The notes below the pieces were generated by a model. It made no database searches and was not told where the DNA came from. It saw nothing but the letters and a program-made list of their open reading frames with translations. From Muribaculaceae bacterium (lineage in GTDB: Bacteria; Bacteroidota; Bacteroidia; Bacteroidales; Muribaculaceae), in the NCBI GenBank assembly GCA_017427945.1, contig JAFRRT010000002.1, positions 1 to 64,000 of the forward strand: a DNA stretch of 64,000 bases. Reading direction: 5' to 3'. This document shows positions 17,591-25,863 of the stretch, in pieces; the first letter of the stretch is position 1, and every line of letters starts with the position of its first letter. The position numbers and the translations under genes are program-made.

Positions 17591-18613
17591 ATGAATGTCA
17601 CAGGTGTAAAACCAGACAAGTCGGCCATTATCACCATGCTGACCACGACACCCGCCGAGGAACTATATCGGCAGGCCGACCAAGTGCGCCACGATGCCGT
17701 GGGTGACGAAGTTCACCTGCGCGGGCTCATTGAGTTCTCCAACATTTGCCGCAACGACTGCCTGTACTGTGGCCTGCGTCGCAGCAACAAGACAGTAAAG
17801 CGCTACCGACTAAGCGAAGACGAAATTGTCGAGACAGCGCATCGTGCAGCAACGATGGGTTTCAAGACCATTGTGCTGCAAGGGGGCGAAGACCTACATT
17901 TTGACCAAGCGAAGATGTGTCGCATCATCGAGCAAATCAAACTGCTGGATGTAGCTCTCACGCTCAGTGTAGGCGAACGGGAGTATGCCGACTACAAGGC
18001 ATGGCGAGATTCGGGAGCCGACCGCTACCTGATGCGCATTGAGACGACCGATCGCGACCTTTACCACAAACTCAACCCCGGCATGAGTTGGGAACGCCGA
18101 CATGAGTGCCTGTTGATGATTCGTGAATTGGGGTATGAACTCGGTTCTGGTATCATGGTGGGTTTGCCGGGACAATCAGTCGAGTCCATAGCGCAAGATT
18201 TGCTTTACCTGAAGGAAATAGGCATCGACATGGCTGGCATCGGGCCATTCATCCCCCACCCAGAGACTCCGCTGACCTGTGAAACGGGCGGCACATTGGA
18301 ACAAGCCCTGCGCACCATGGCTGTAATGCGTCTGCTCATGCCTGACATCAACATTCCCGCCACTACTGCGATGGAGAGCCTGCACCCGCAAGGACGAATT
18401 ATGGCTCTGCAAGCGGGCGCTAACGTAGTCATGCCCAATGTCACCGAAGGCGAGTACCGCCGACTATATGAGCTTTATCCGGGCAAAATATGTGTCAATG
18501 ATACTCCAGCCTATTGCCGCAGTTGCATCAGCCTGAAGATTCAAAGCATCGGTCGCCGTATCGGACAAGGCTATGGAGGACATAAGTGCCATAAGTTAGA
18601 AGTTAGGAATTGA
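17591..18613 (+). CDS. hydE: [FeFe]-hydrogenase maturase HydE, radical SAM
   Basis: HydE is a radical SAM enzyme that helps build the dithiolate-bridged diiron subcluster of [FeFe] hydrogenase. The cluster motif is CRNDCLYCG (C-x3-C-x2-C, about residues 54-61) in the context IEFSNICRNDCLYCGLRRSN. Downstream are the family-typical TIVLQGGED, SVGERE, GADRYLMRIETT, GSGIMVGLPGQ and GIGPFIPHPETPL. The start is the ATG at 17591; a TTG two codons earlier is possible. No hydF, hydG or hydrogenase subunit is in the window, so it is isolated here. BioB and PylB relatives are less likely given the motif pattern. Confidence 0.88.
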   Translation: MNVTGVKPDKSAIITMLTTTPAEELYRQADQVRHDAVGDEVHLRGLIEFSNICRNDCLYCGLRRSNKTVKRYRLSEDEIVETAHRAATMGFKTIVLQGGEDLHFDQAKMCRIIEQIKLLDVALTLSVGEREYADYKAWRDSGADRYLMRIETTDRDLYHKLNPGMSWERRHECLLMIRELGYELGSGIMVGLPGQSVESIAQDLLYLKEIGIDMAGIGPFIPHPETPLTCETGGTLEQALRTMAVMRLLMPDINIPATTAMESLHPQGRIMALQAGANVVMPNVTEGEYRRLYELYPGKICVNDTPAYCRSCISLKIQSIGRRIGQGYGGHKCHKLEVRN

Positions 18614-18642
18614 CTATCAACTATAATAAAAACGAAATCAAG

Positions 18643-19035
18643 ATGAACGAAAAAAACAAAGACCAGCAGGAGCAGATGCGCCTGGGACAACTCAAAAACC
18701 TTGTGATGCTCGCCGCAGCCGACGAGCGTGTTACCGACTCTGAACTGGCCGTGCTGCTCGCTGTGGCCTCACGAGAGAACATTTCCCCCGAGGACTTCAA
18801 CCGCGTCATCGAGGACCCCGACAGCGTCAGCATCGATCTCCCCGAGGACGAGGACACCAAACTCGCCTATTTGCGCGATATGGTAGCGATGATGATGGTG
18901 GACGGCGAACTCGACGAGCAGGAACTGTCCATTTGCAAGATTTACGCTATGGCGCTGGGCTATCGCAGTTCCATCGTCGACGGCATGATTGCCGGTGTGG
19001 TTGACAGCCTTGATGCCGAGGATGCCGAAAAGTGA
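18643..19035 (+). CDS. TerB-like helical protein
   Basis: The 130-residue, strongly acidic protein has no signal. Its helical repeats (LKNLVMLAAADERVTDSELA at the N-terminus and MVAMMMVDGELDEQELSICK centrally) match the TerB/TerB-C fold, where paired acidic D-x-x-V/L-x-x-x-E motifs bind metal or lipids. TerB proteins accompany stress-response (tellurite-type) systems, but nothing else of such a system is here. It starts 29 bases after hydE and lies 7 bases before the next gene, so the three are probably one transcription unit. Confidence 0.75.
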   Translation: MNEKNKDQQEQMRLGQLKNLVMLAAADERVTDSELAVLLAVASRENISPEDFNRVIEDPDSVSIDLPEDEDTKLAYLRDMVAMMMVDGELDEQELSICKIYAMALGYRSSIVDGMIAGVVDSLDAEDAEK

Positions 19036-19042
19036 TTTCATC

Positions 19043-19465
19043 ATGAAAAGATGGCGGTTTATTTGGCTGTTGGCCCTACTGGCTTTCCCAGCCTTGTGCA
19101 TTGCCCAAGACGAGGGCGAAATGCCTGTGGACATCGAGACCTTTGTCGCACAGGTAAATGAAAAATGCCCTATCACTTACGGTGAAGGCTGGGGTTTGAG
19201 TTCATGTACCCTTATAGGCGATACTGTGTCGCTGTCAATGGTGGTACCGGCAAACTTTGGCTTTGTCCTGCCAATGCTAACCGGTAATGCCGAGAACGTG
19301 AAACGACTGTGGGTCAATCAGCTGTCACAATACGGATCACAATGGAACCAGCTTGTGGATTTACTGGTATCTTCCAACAAATCACTAAAGCTTGTCTTAA
19401 AGCCCGAAGACAACAGTACTGAAGGCGTCATTTTGTTTGAGCCTGCTGACTTCAAGAAAGAATAG
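19043..19465 (+). CDS. Small secreted protein of unknown function
   Basis: The 140-residue product has a clear signal peptide (MKRWRFIWLLALLAFPALCIAQ). The mature part is mixed alpha/beta with no recognised domain. It includes one CPITYGEGWGLSSC pair of cysteines, possibly a disulfide in the periplasm. The start at 19043 is preferred because an upstream Met at 18989 overlaps the TerB-like gene and lacks a signal. Its family looks like a generic Bacteroidales secreted protein. A weak 7-bp hairpin overlaps the stop codon (19463-19486) but lacks a T-tract. Confidence 0.72.
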   Translation: MKRWRFIWLLALLAFPALCIAQDEGEMPVDIETFVAQVNEKCPITYGEGWGLSSCTLIGDTVSLSMVVPANFGFVLPMLTGNAENVKRLWVNQLSQYGSQWNQLVDLLVSSNKSLKLVLKPEDNSTEGVILFEPADFKKE

Positions 19466-19522
19466 AACCATTTTTGGAAGGTTCTAAAGCATTTGGTCTA
19501 AATGATGTAGCCCTTCGTCGAT

Positions 19523-19544
19523 TAGATTTGGCACGGTTCTTGCC
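19523..19544 (+). promoter_or_regulatory. Sigma-54 -24/-12 promoter overlapping a -7-like box
   Basis: TTGGCACGGTTCTTGCC (19528-19544) matches the RpoN consensus YTGGCACGRNNNTTGCW at all but the last position. GG (19530-19531) and GC (19542-19543) are at the correct 12-base offset. A TAGATTTG box (19523-19530) that fits the housekeeping -7 consensus overlaps its left end but lacks a well-spaced -33. The predicted start near 19555 gives a leader of about 35 bases to the gene at 19590. Confidence 0.72.
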
Positions 19545-19589
19545 AAAGAGTAATTTAGCAGCAACAAAACGCTAAAAACTGGAATAACA

Positions 19590-20240
19590 ATGAAAAAGAC
19601 TGTATTTGTAGCATTAACAGCAACGGCATTGCTGATGTCCAGCTGCCAGACGATGAACCAATTCTATGGTGCAACCACCGGCGCATCTATCGGTGGCATG
19701 TTCGGTTCGGCCATCGGTGGTATGGTTGACGGTCCTCGTGGCAGTGACCTGGGAACAGTGGCTGGAATGGCAATCGGCGGTATCATTGGAGCCGCTGCAA
19801 CCGCGCCCAAGACCGATGACGGCAATTACCGCTCCTCGGACTACTACTATGACTATGATATGGATGACTATCGCGAGAACAACTATTACAGCCCTTATGC
19901 CAACATAGAAATCCAAGAGCTGCGTTTTGTTGACGAGAACAACAACAATGCCCTTGATGCCGATGAGCACGCCAAGTTGATTTTCATCATGCGCAACACG
20001 GGCCGTGATTATGTTTATGACATTGCACCCGTCATCACCGTGAGCGGTACCAAACAAATCTACCTCTCACCCACGGCCATTGTCAAGGAACTGGCACCCG
20101 GTAAGGCTGTACGTTATCAGAGTGAGATAATCGCTACCAAGAAACTGAAGAGTGGCACTGCTGACTTCTCCATCGGCTTCTCGGACGGTGACAAACTCTA
20201 TACCATGCGCTCATTCCAGCTGCGCACCAATCGTCGATAA
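19590..20240 (+). CDS. Glycine-zipper outer-membrane lipoprotein
   Basis: The 216-residue product has a lipoprotein signal (MKKTVFVALTATALLMSSC; Cys19 lipobox). A glycine-zipper transmembrane region with G-x3-G spacing (GASIGGMFGSAIGGM and GMAIGGIIGAA) lies at residues 30-70. A Tyr/Asp-rich linker (YYYDYDMDDYRENNYY) follows. The C-terminal about 110 residues form a beta-sandwich-like domain (IEIQELRFVDENNNN...), reminiscent of DUF-type Ig-like domains. Glycine-zipper lipoproteins sit in the outer membrane and relate to envelope stress. Its promoter looks sigma-54 dependent, and its terminator is strong. Confidence 0.82.
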   Translation: MKKTVFVALTATALLMSSCQTMNQFYGATTGASIGGMFGSAIGGMVDGPRGSDLGTVAGMAIGGIIGAAATAPKTDDGNYRSSDYYYDYDMDDYRENNYYSPYANIEIQELRFVDENNNNALDADEHAKLIFIMRNTGRDYVYDIAPVITVSGTKQIYLSPTAIVKELAPGKAVRYQSEIIATKKLKSGTADFSIGFSDGDKLYTMRSFQLRTNRR

Positions 20241-20261
20241 CGCTCCGACATATTATAAAGA

Positions 20262-20298
20262 CTTGGGGGCAACAGTTTGACTCTGTTGTCCCCAAGTT
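20262..20298. terminator. Bidirectional terminator hairpin
   Basis: A 15-bp stem (20262-20276 with 20284-20298, one G-U) with a 7-base loop is followed by T-rich sequence. It lies between the convergent lipoprotein gene and murI. Confidence 0.88.
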
Positions 20299-20324
20299 AT
20301 TTTATTGATATATGATTCCTTGAT

Positions 20325-21170
20325 TTACAAGATGACGCGCTGAGCGTTAACTGGCTCGTTGACAAAGACACTGGCAAGGGGGGAGAAATGTTCCGGGTCT
20401 TCGGTCGTGTAGTAGCGGCAAGTTCCGCCCTGGCTGCAATGACGCTCTATCTCGGGATGTCGCTGCAAGTAGTCGGCAAGGCTATCGGCCACAATGGGTC
20501 CTTGTTGAATCACTTTTACCTCTGCCGGCATGTATCGGTGAATCTTATCGATGAGCAACGGATAATGTGTGCAACCCAGTATCACTGTGTCGATATCGGG
20601 GCACTCACTCAACAGCAGGTTAATGTCTTTTTTCACGAAATAGTCTGCCCCATCGCCAGCGCTCTCACGATTCTCAACCAAAGGCACCCACATGGGACAA
20701 GCATGGCCATGCACCTTGAAGTCGGGGTACATGCCCTCGATTTCGATATTGTAGCTGCGGCTGGCAATGGTACCCGGTGTGCCGAATACTCCGATGTGGC
20801 CCGTGCGCGTCAACTCGCCAACTCGCTCCACCGTGGGCCTGACAACACCCAGCACACGTCTGTCGGGGGCAATCTTGGGCAAATCATTCTGCTGGATGGT
20901 GCGCAAGGCCTCGGCAGATGCAGTGTTACATGCCAAAATAATGAGGTGGCAGCCTTGAGCAAACAAATGCTTCACAGCTTGTAAGGTGAACTCATATACC
21001 AGTTCACGCGACCGCGTGCCATAAGGTGCTCGCGCGTTGTCACCAACAAACAGGTAATCATACTGAGGCAGCACCCGACGGATGTCCCGCAGGATGGTCA
21101 GTCCACCGAATCCCGAGTCAAATACTCCGATAGGCGCCTGCCCGTTGCCGTTATTTGCCATTGTCTCCAT
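20325..21170 (-). CDS. murI: Glutamate racemase
   Basis: The enzyme makes D-glutamate for peptidoglycan. The product is 281 residues (start Met1 or Met4). The N-terminal IGVFDSGFGGLTILRDI carries the substrate loop. The catalytic cysteines are in LACNTASA (about residue 82) and LGCTHYPL (about residue 194). YLFVGDNARAPYGTRS is also diagnostic. A -7 box TACCTTTG lies upstream on the minus strand (plus CAAAGGTA 21191-21198), giving a leader of about 15 bases. It is divergent from folP. Confidence 0.94.
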   Translation of the reverse strand: METMANNGNGQAPIGVFDSGFGGLTILRDIRRVLPQYDYLFVGDNARAPYGTRSRELVYEFTLQAVKHLFAQGCHLIILACNTASAEALRTIQQNDLPKIAPDRRVLGVVRPTVERVGELTRTGHIGVFGTPGTIASRSYNIEIEGMYPDFKVHGHACPMWVPLVENRESAGDGADYFVKKDINLLLSECPDIDTVILGCTHYPLLIDKIHRYMPAEVKVIQQGPIVADSLADYLQRHPEIERHCSQGGTCRYYTTEDPEHFSPLASVFVNEPVNAQRVIL

Positions 21171-21190
21171 TCAAGATGATTTCTTTACCG

Positions 21191-21229
21191 CAAAGGTAAT
21201 CCATTTTTCGGAAATTTTTCGTATCTTTG
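21191..21229. promoter_or_regulatory. Divergent promoter pair (murI / folP)
   Basis: The minus-strand -7 TACCTTTG (plus CAAAGGTA 21191-21198) serves murI. The plus-strand -7 TATCTTTG (21222-21229) serves folP. The two start sites would be about 50 bases apart. Confidence 0.6.
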
Positions 21230-21238
21230 CAGATTAAA

Positions 21239-22126
21239 ATGAGATATGCCGCAATGATGACTCCTTATAAGCCATATGACCTGAATCTGCGTGGACGATT
21301 GGTGACTATCGACCGCCCATGGGTCATGGGCATCGTCAATATCACGCCCGACTCATTTTACAGCGGCAGCCGCGTTACCGACGAGCAGACACTCATCACC
21401 AGAGTAAGGCAGATGCTTGTCGAGGGCGCTGACGTGCTTGACATTGGGGCTTGTTCCACACGTCCGGGCAGCGAACAAGTGTCGCCCCAGAGCGAGATGG
21501 AACGGTTGCAGTGGGCGCTCGACATCATCCGCCGCGAGGCTCCTGATGCCATCATTTCGGTTGACACATACCGCGCCGGTGTGGCACGTCAATGCGTTGA
21601 GCAGTGGGGCGTGGACATCATTAACGATATCTCGGGCGGCACGATTGACGAGGCAATGTTCGCTACAGTGGCCGAGTTAAAGGTGCCCTATGTGCTGATG
21701 CACATGCGCGGTACACCCGACACTATGGCATCGATGACCGACTACAATGACGTAACCGCCGACGTGCTGGAGTGGATGGCACGCCGCATCGATGAGTTGC
21801 GCCAGCTGGGTGTCGCCGATGTCATTGCGGACCCCGGATTTGGCTTTGCCAAAACCATGGAACAGAACTATGAACTGCTGGAACGCCTGGAAGTATTCCA
21901 TGCACTCGATGCACCGCTGCTGGTAGGTGTATCACGGAAACGCATGATATACACACCGCTGGAATGTACAGCCGACGAGGCACTGAACGGCACTACCGCA
22001 ATCAACACGATTGCGCTTGAACGCGGAGCCCACATCCTGCGTGTGCATGACGTTAGGGCGGCAGTCGAAGCAGTAAAGATCGTTAATTTGCTGCGCCAAG
22101 GCACAAACACAAAAACAACACGATAA
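21239..22126 (+). CDS. folP: Dihydropteroate synthase
   Basis: The enzyme condenses 6-hydroxymethyl-dihydropterin diphosphate with p-aminobenzoate in folate synthesis. The product is about 295 residues. Motifs are MGIVNITPDSFYSGSR (near residues 29-44), DIGACSTRPGS, SVDTYRAGVA, INDISGG, MHMRGTPD, IADPGFGFAKT and GVSRKRM. A TTG at 21227 lies inside the -7 box TATCTTTG, so the start must be downstream. ATG 21239 would be almost leaderless, and ATG 21254/21257 is equally plausible. The stop overlaps the cdaA start by one base (TAATG). Confidence 0.94.
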   Translation: MRYAAMMTPYKPYDLNLRGRLVTIDRPWVMGIVNITPDSFYSGSRVTDEQTLITRVRQMLVEGADVLDIGACSTRPGSEQVSPQSEMERLQWALDIIRREAPDAIISVDTYRAGVARQCVEQWGVDIINDISGGTIDEAMFATVAELKVPYVLMHMRGTPDTMASMTDYNDVTADVLEWMARRIDELRQLGVADVIADPGFGFAKTMEQNYELLERLEVFHALDAPLLVGVSRKRMIYTPLECTADEALNGTTAINTIALERGAHILRVHDVRAAVEAVKIVNLLRQGTNTKTTR

Positions 22127-22920
22127 TGGCAACATCAATTTTCACACTTTTCAGCATCAAGGACCTGATTGATATCCTGTTGGTAGCGACACTGCTGTTC
22201 TACCTCTATCGCACCATGAAGGATTCAGGGTCACTCGACATCTTTGTGGGTGTGCTGGCCTTTGTCGTAGCTTGGGTCGTGATGTACAAGATCATGGACA
22301 TGCGCCTGATTGGTACCATCATGGACAAGTTCATTGACATCGGTCTTTTCATTCTTGTCATCCTGTTCCAGGACGAGATTAAACGGTTCCTCACCGAACT
22401 GGGTTCAAGACGTGGACTTAGATTATTCGGCCGACTATTCAAGAGCAAAACTGAGGTAGGTGAAGAAAAGAAGTGGATCATGCCTGTTGTATATGCCTGC
22501 ATGAATATGTCAAAATCCAAGACCGGTGCTTTGATTGTCATTCAACAGGACATCTCGCTGACTGACTATGAGCGCACGGGTGACGTCATCAACGCCGACA
22601 TCAACTCCCGCCTGATAGAGAACATCTTCTTCAAGAACAGCCCCCTGCATGATGGAGCTCTCATCATTGCGGGAAGCAAAATCATGAGTGCTGGCTGCAT
22701 TCTGCCCGTATCTCACGACGTGAACATTCCCCGCTATTTGGGATTGCGACATCGCTCGGCTAAAGGTATTGCTCAGGCAACTGATGCTATCGCAGTTGTT
22801 GTCAGCGAGGAAACCGGGCGTATCTCCTACGCCCACAAGGGCGAATTGCACCTGAACCTGTCGAGCACCGACCTCGAGCATGCACTATCGGCCCTCGTAG
22901 AGAACAAATCAGTTTCATAA
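22126..22920 (+). CDS. cdaA: Diadenylate cyclase (c-di-AMP synthase) CdaA
   Basis: The enzyme joins two ATP molecules to c-di-AMP, a signal for cell-wall and potassium homeostasis. The 264-residue protein has three N-terminal membrane segments (about residues 10-90: LIDILLVATLLFYLY, DIFVGVLAFVVAWVVMYK, FIDIGLFILVILF). The cytosolic DAC domain follows, with the catalytic DGA motif in PLHDGALII (about 182-190) and RHR in LGLRHRSAKGIAQATD. It overlaps folP by one base, a known pairing in Bacteroidota. The next gene starts 5 bases downstream. Confidence 0.94.
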   Translation: MATSIFTLFSIKDLIDILLVATLLFYLYRTMKDSGSLDIFVGVLAFVVAWVVMYKIMDMRLIGTIMDKFIDIGLFILVILFQDEIKRFLTELGSRRGLRLFGRLFKSKTEVGEEKKWIMPVVYACMNMSKSKTGALIVIQQDISLTDYERTGDVINADINSRLIENIFFKNSPLHDGALIIAGSKIMSAGCILPVSHDVNIPRYLGLRHRSAKGIAQATDAIAVVVSEETGRISYAHKGELHLNLSSTDLEHALSALVENKSVS

Positions 22921-22925
22921 TACCT

Positions 22926-23507
22926 ATGTTTGACATCGACGGCACATTGGTTAGCCTTGACCTGGTTGAACGGTTCTTTTGCTGCGACCTGGACACTTGT
23001 CTGGGGGCCTGCTGCATCGAGGGCGACTCGGGTGCTCCGCTCACCGAACAGGAGTACCAGCAACTCAAGGAAATACTACCCGAGATATGGGACGACCTTC
23101 TGCCACAAGCACAACAGCAAATCAAGGAGCATGGTGTGGCCTGCATCGATGTAGAGGGTGAACTGGTCACCCAACTCGTCGGCGGCGCCAACTGCGTCTT
23201 CACGACCTATGAACGTGGGGGCATGTGCCTGTGTGCCATAGAAAAAGCTTACCGTGAGGGGCGTATCAAGTGGCGCAAACCTGTCTCATGCCATCTTTAC
23301 CCTGTGCGCATTAAGCACTACAACGGTTATGACGCGGTGAATTATGACCGTTGGAAAATCTGCAAATGTGCCGAGGTCTTGGGGAGGCGCGAAGGCATCA
23401 GGCTTTACCAGTTCCTGCGCGAACCGCTAATTGAACAATATGGCCAAGAGTGGTATGACAAACTTGTGCAGAACTGCGAACTGTACATCAAGGAATACCT
23501 CTCATAG
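22926..23507 (+). CDS. DUF3109 cysteine-rich protein
   Basis: The 193-residue protein matches DUF3109, a conserved Bacteroidota family. Cysteines occur in FFCCDLDTCLGACC (residues about 18-31), and in GMCLCAIEK, KPVSCHLYP and WKICKCAEV. The spacing suggests a metal or Fe-S cofactor. The function is unknown. It starts 5 bases after cdaA and is probably the third gene of the folP operon. There is no signal peptide. Confidence 0.83.
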   Translation: MFDIDGTLVSLDLVERFFCCDLDTCLGACCIEGDSGAPLTEQEYQQLKEILPEIWDDLLPQAQQQIKEHGVACIDVEGELVTQLVGGANCVFTTYERGGMCLCAIEKAYREGRIKWRKPVSCHLYPVRIKHYNGYDAVNYDRWKICKCAEVLGRREGIRLYQFLREPLIEQYGQEWYDKLVQNCELYIKEYLS

Positions 23508-23567
23508 AATCGAGTAGATGAAACACGACTTTCAATATCTTAACAACAAGTTTTGAAAATGTGAAGT

Positions 23568-24146
23568 ATGGGAACAATCAATTTCACTCAAATCCTTAGT
23601 GCAACACTTGTGTTGCTCAGTATCATAGATATTGTGGGTTCGATACCCATCATTCTGCAGTTAAGGGAGAAAGGGCGTCATGTGGATGCCACCAAAGCGA
23701 CCATCTACTCCACCCTGCTCATGGTGGGTTTCTACTATGGTGGCCACTGGCTGCTGCACATCTTCAACTGCGACATTCACTCATTTGCCACTGCGGGCGG
23801 CTTCCTAATGTTCCTGATGGCGCTGGAGATGATTCTCGACGTGGAGATTTTCAAGAACAACACGCCTAACAAGGGTGCGACAATGGTGCCGATGGTTTTC
23901 CCGCTCATCGCAGGTGCCGGCGTGCTGACGACGCTGATTTCCCTCAAGGCAATGTACGACGATATTAACATCTTTATCGGACTGGCCATCAATATGGTAT
24001 GGGTATTCCTCGTCATCAAGAGTACAGGCAAGATTCAAAAAGTGCTTGGCGAAGGTGGCATGATGTTCTCCCGCAAGTTCTTCGGTATCATTCTGCTTGC
24101 CATGAGCGTAAAGATGATGACCGAGAATATAGCCCATTTGTTCTGA
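23568..24146 (+). CDS. marC: MarC-family integral membrane protein
   Basis: The 192-residue protein has about six hydrophobic segments. Family motifs are visible: ILSATLVLLSIIDIVGSIPIIL near the start, GGFLMFLMALEMIL centrally, and VPMVFPLIAGAGVLTTLISL. MarC proteins are inner-membrane proteins of uncertain transport role; the old link to multiple antibiotic resistance is not well supported. It lies 60 bases after the DUF3109 gene and may share its operon. Confidence 0.86.
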   Translation: MGTINFTQILSATLVLLSIIDIVGSIPIILQLREKGRHVDATKATIYSTLLMVGFYYGGHWLLHIFNCDIHSFATAGGFLMFLMALEMILDVEIFKNNTPNKGATMVPMVFPLIAGAGVLTTLISLKAMYDDINIFIGLAINMVWVFLVIKSTGKIQKVLGEGGMMFSRKFFGIILLAMSVKMMTENIAHLF

Positions 24147-24237
24147 ATTAGTTCAGAACAAGTGCGAGGTTAGAGGTAAGAGATAATCATTGACTCTTAT
24201 CCTTTTCCACAATATTGCCGAATCCCTAAAGATATTA

Positions 24238-24269
24238 TTTGCATATCTCATTAATTGTCATTACATTTG
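24238..24269 (+). promoter_or_regulatory. Promoter of the dockerin-protein gene
   Basis: The -33 TTTG (24238-24241), a 20-base spacer and -7 TACATTTG (24262-24269) form a canonical element. The leader is about 70 bases. Confidence 0.8.
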
Positions 24270-24347
24270 CAGTGACAAAGCAAGCCCTATAGATATAGAA
24301 TCAGTGTTTATTAGTATATATGTTTTAACTTAACCTACTTAAATTTT

Positions 24348-25628
24348 ATGAAGAGATTTTTTTCACTAATTGCAATTTCCCTGCTGTTCATGTCAGCATG
24401 GGCTGCTAACACCTATGTGAAAGTGACCAGCATTGACCAACTGGAAGCTGGCGTGAACTACATCCTCGTCAATGAGGAAGCCAGTCGCGCCATGGGTGAA
24501 ATCACTGGTACCTCTACCAACTATGGTAGCGCTGTCAACGTCACCATCGATAATGGTGTTATCGACATTGATGGCACCGATGTAATTGAACTCTTCTCGG
24601 GACAGGGCAGCGATGACGTCTTAGGCCACCACACATGGACCTTTAACATTGGTGAAGGTAGCCATTACATGTGCTGGGCTTCAGGCAATTCTTTGAACAC
24701 GGTCAACTCCTCGGCCCCCAACAATGCGATGTGGATCGCTACCTTGACCGATGATGGTGTCGTGCTGACCAACAAGGCCGACAACTCCCGCAAGCTTCAG
24801 TACAATTCATCAGCACCTCGCTTCGCTTGCTACACCAGCAACCAGAAACCTGCTGTTCTCTATAAGCAAGGTGTTCCCGAGGATGAAGGCATCAACACCC
24901 TGAGCAAAGCAAACGCTCTGAACGATGACGAGGAGTTCACCTTCGTCGGCGACGCTGTTGTTACCGTCTTCCAGAATGGCTACATGTTCTTGCGCGACGA
25001 GAGTGGCTACGGCATGATTACCAACGTTACCGGTGAGTTTGAGAATGGTCAGGTACTGACCCAGGGTTGGAATGCCACCAAGACCAGTGAAAATGGTTGG
25101 GTTCGCTACATCAATGCTGCAGGCCTTATCGCCAGCGGTGAGACCAATGCTGAGCTGGCTGCTGCCCAAGAGCTCAACAGCGTTCCCGATGAGAGCATGA
25201 TCAACGCCTATGTTGTTTACAAGAACGTGACCTGGAGTATGTTCCAAAGAAAGATCACGCTGGCAGACGGCACGACGACCGTTTCTGTGTACGACATGTT
25301 CGGTCTCAATTACCCCGGCGGATTTGGTCCCGATAGTCGTCACTGGAATTTCTATGGTATTATAGGCAAACAGGGTGACAGGGTAGTCCTCTATCCCACT
25401 GACTTCATGCAATATACTGAGCCCGAGCCTCAGAGTCTGCGTGGCGACGTGAACAAGAGTGGCGATGTAACCATTGCTGACGTAACCGCTCTCATCGACT
25501 ATCTGCTTGGCGTGGTTGACGAACCCGATGTTGATCCAGTAGCAGCCAACTGCAATCTCGACGATAAGGTTTCTATCGCCGATGTAACCGCGTTGATTGA
25601 CTACCTGCTCAATAAGACTTGGGATTAA
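24348..25628 (+). CDS. Secreted protein with OB-fold-like module and C-terminal dockerin type I
   Basis: The 426-residue product has a signal peptide (MKRFFSLIAISLLFMSAWA). Residues about 20-170 form an N-terminal beta domain starting YVKVTSIDQLEAGVNYILV. Residues about 185-340 contain an OB-fold-like module (FTFVGDAVVTVFQNGYMFLR, QGWNATKTSENGW) similar to that of the protein at 9650-11620. Residues about 362-426 are two EF-hand-like dockerin repeats (GDVNKSGDVTIADVTALIDY and NCNLDDKVSIADVTALIDYL) with calcium-binding Asp/Asn. A cohesin-type partner is expected, but none was seen. The ligand is unknown. Confidence 0.82.
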   Translation: MKRFFSLIAISLLFMSAWAANTYVKVTSIDQLEAGVNYILVNEEASRAMGEITGTSTNYGSAVNVTIDNGVIDIDGTDVIELFSGQGSDDVLGHHTWTFNIGEGSHYMCWASGNSLNTVNSSAPNNAMWIATLTDDGVVLTNKADNSRKLQYNSSAPRFACYTSNQKPAVLYKQGVPEDEGINTLSKANALNDDEEFTFVGDAVVTVFQNGYMFLRDESGYGMITNVTGEFENGQVLTQGWNATKTSENGWVRYINAAGLIASGETNAELAAAQELNSVPDESMINAYVVYKNVTWSMFQRKITLADGTTTVSVYDMFGLNYPGGFGPDSRHWNFYGIIGKQGDRVVLYPTDFMQYTEPEPQSLRGDVNKSGDVTIADVTALIDYLLGVVDEPDVDPVAANCNLDDKVSIADVTALIDYLLNKTWD

Positions 25629-25663
25629 TGATCATTCAGTTTAACTGATATTGACGTCTTATT

Positions 25664-25696
25664 ACAAGGCGGGATCGGCATTCGGTCCCGCCTTGT
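25664..25696 (+). terminator. Terminator hairpin after the dockerin-protein gene
   Basis: A stem of about 14 bp (ACAAGGCGGGATCG with CGGTCCCGCCTTGT, 25664-25677 and 25683-25696, one G-U) is followed by TTGATT. Confidence 0.85.
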
Positions 25697-25803
25697 TTGA
25701 TTAATGTATTATCGATGGAAAAGACTGATATTCATATCTATTTCATTGTCTCAGGTAACGAAACGCAAGATTTTGTGCCTCTACATTGTCATAAGGAAAT
25801 ATG

Positions 25804-25836
25804 ACGGCTGCCGCCCTGCAATAGGACGGCTGCCGC
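25804..25836 (-). repeat. Short direct repeat ACGGCTGCCGC, possible weak terminator
   Basis: The 11-mer ACGGCTGCCGC occurs at 25804-25814 and 25826-25836. On the minus strand the arms can also fold into a 7-bp hairpin with one G-U pair (25810-25816 with 25824-25830). It sits between the GHL10 stop and the terminator of the convergent gene. The lack of a T-tract makes the terminator role uncertain. Confidence 0.4.
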
Positions 25837-25863
25837 TTGTTATAGTGATTATGTTTATTGCAA

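Noticed and set aside
17591-18613. Biotin synthase or PylB rather than HydE
   Set aside because: The motif series (IEFSNICRNDCLYCGLR, GIGPFIPHPETPL) fits HydE best.
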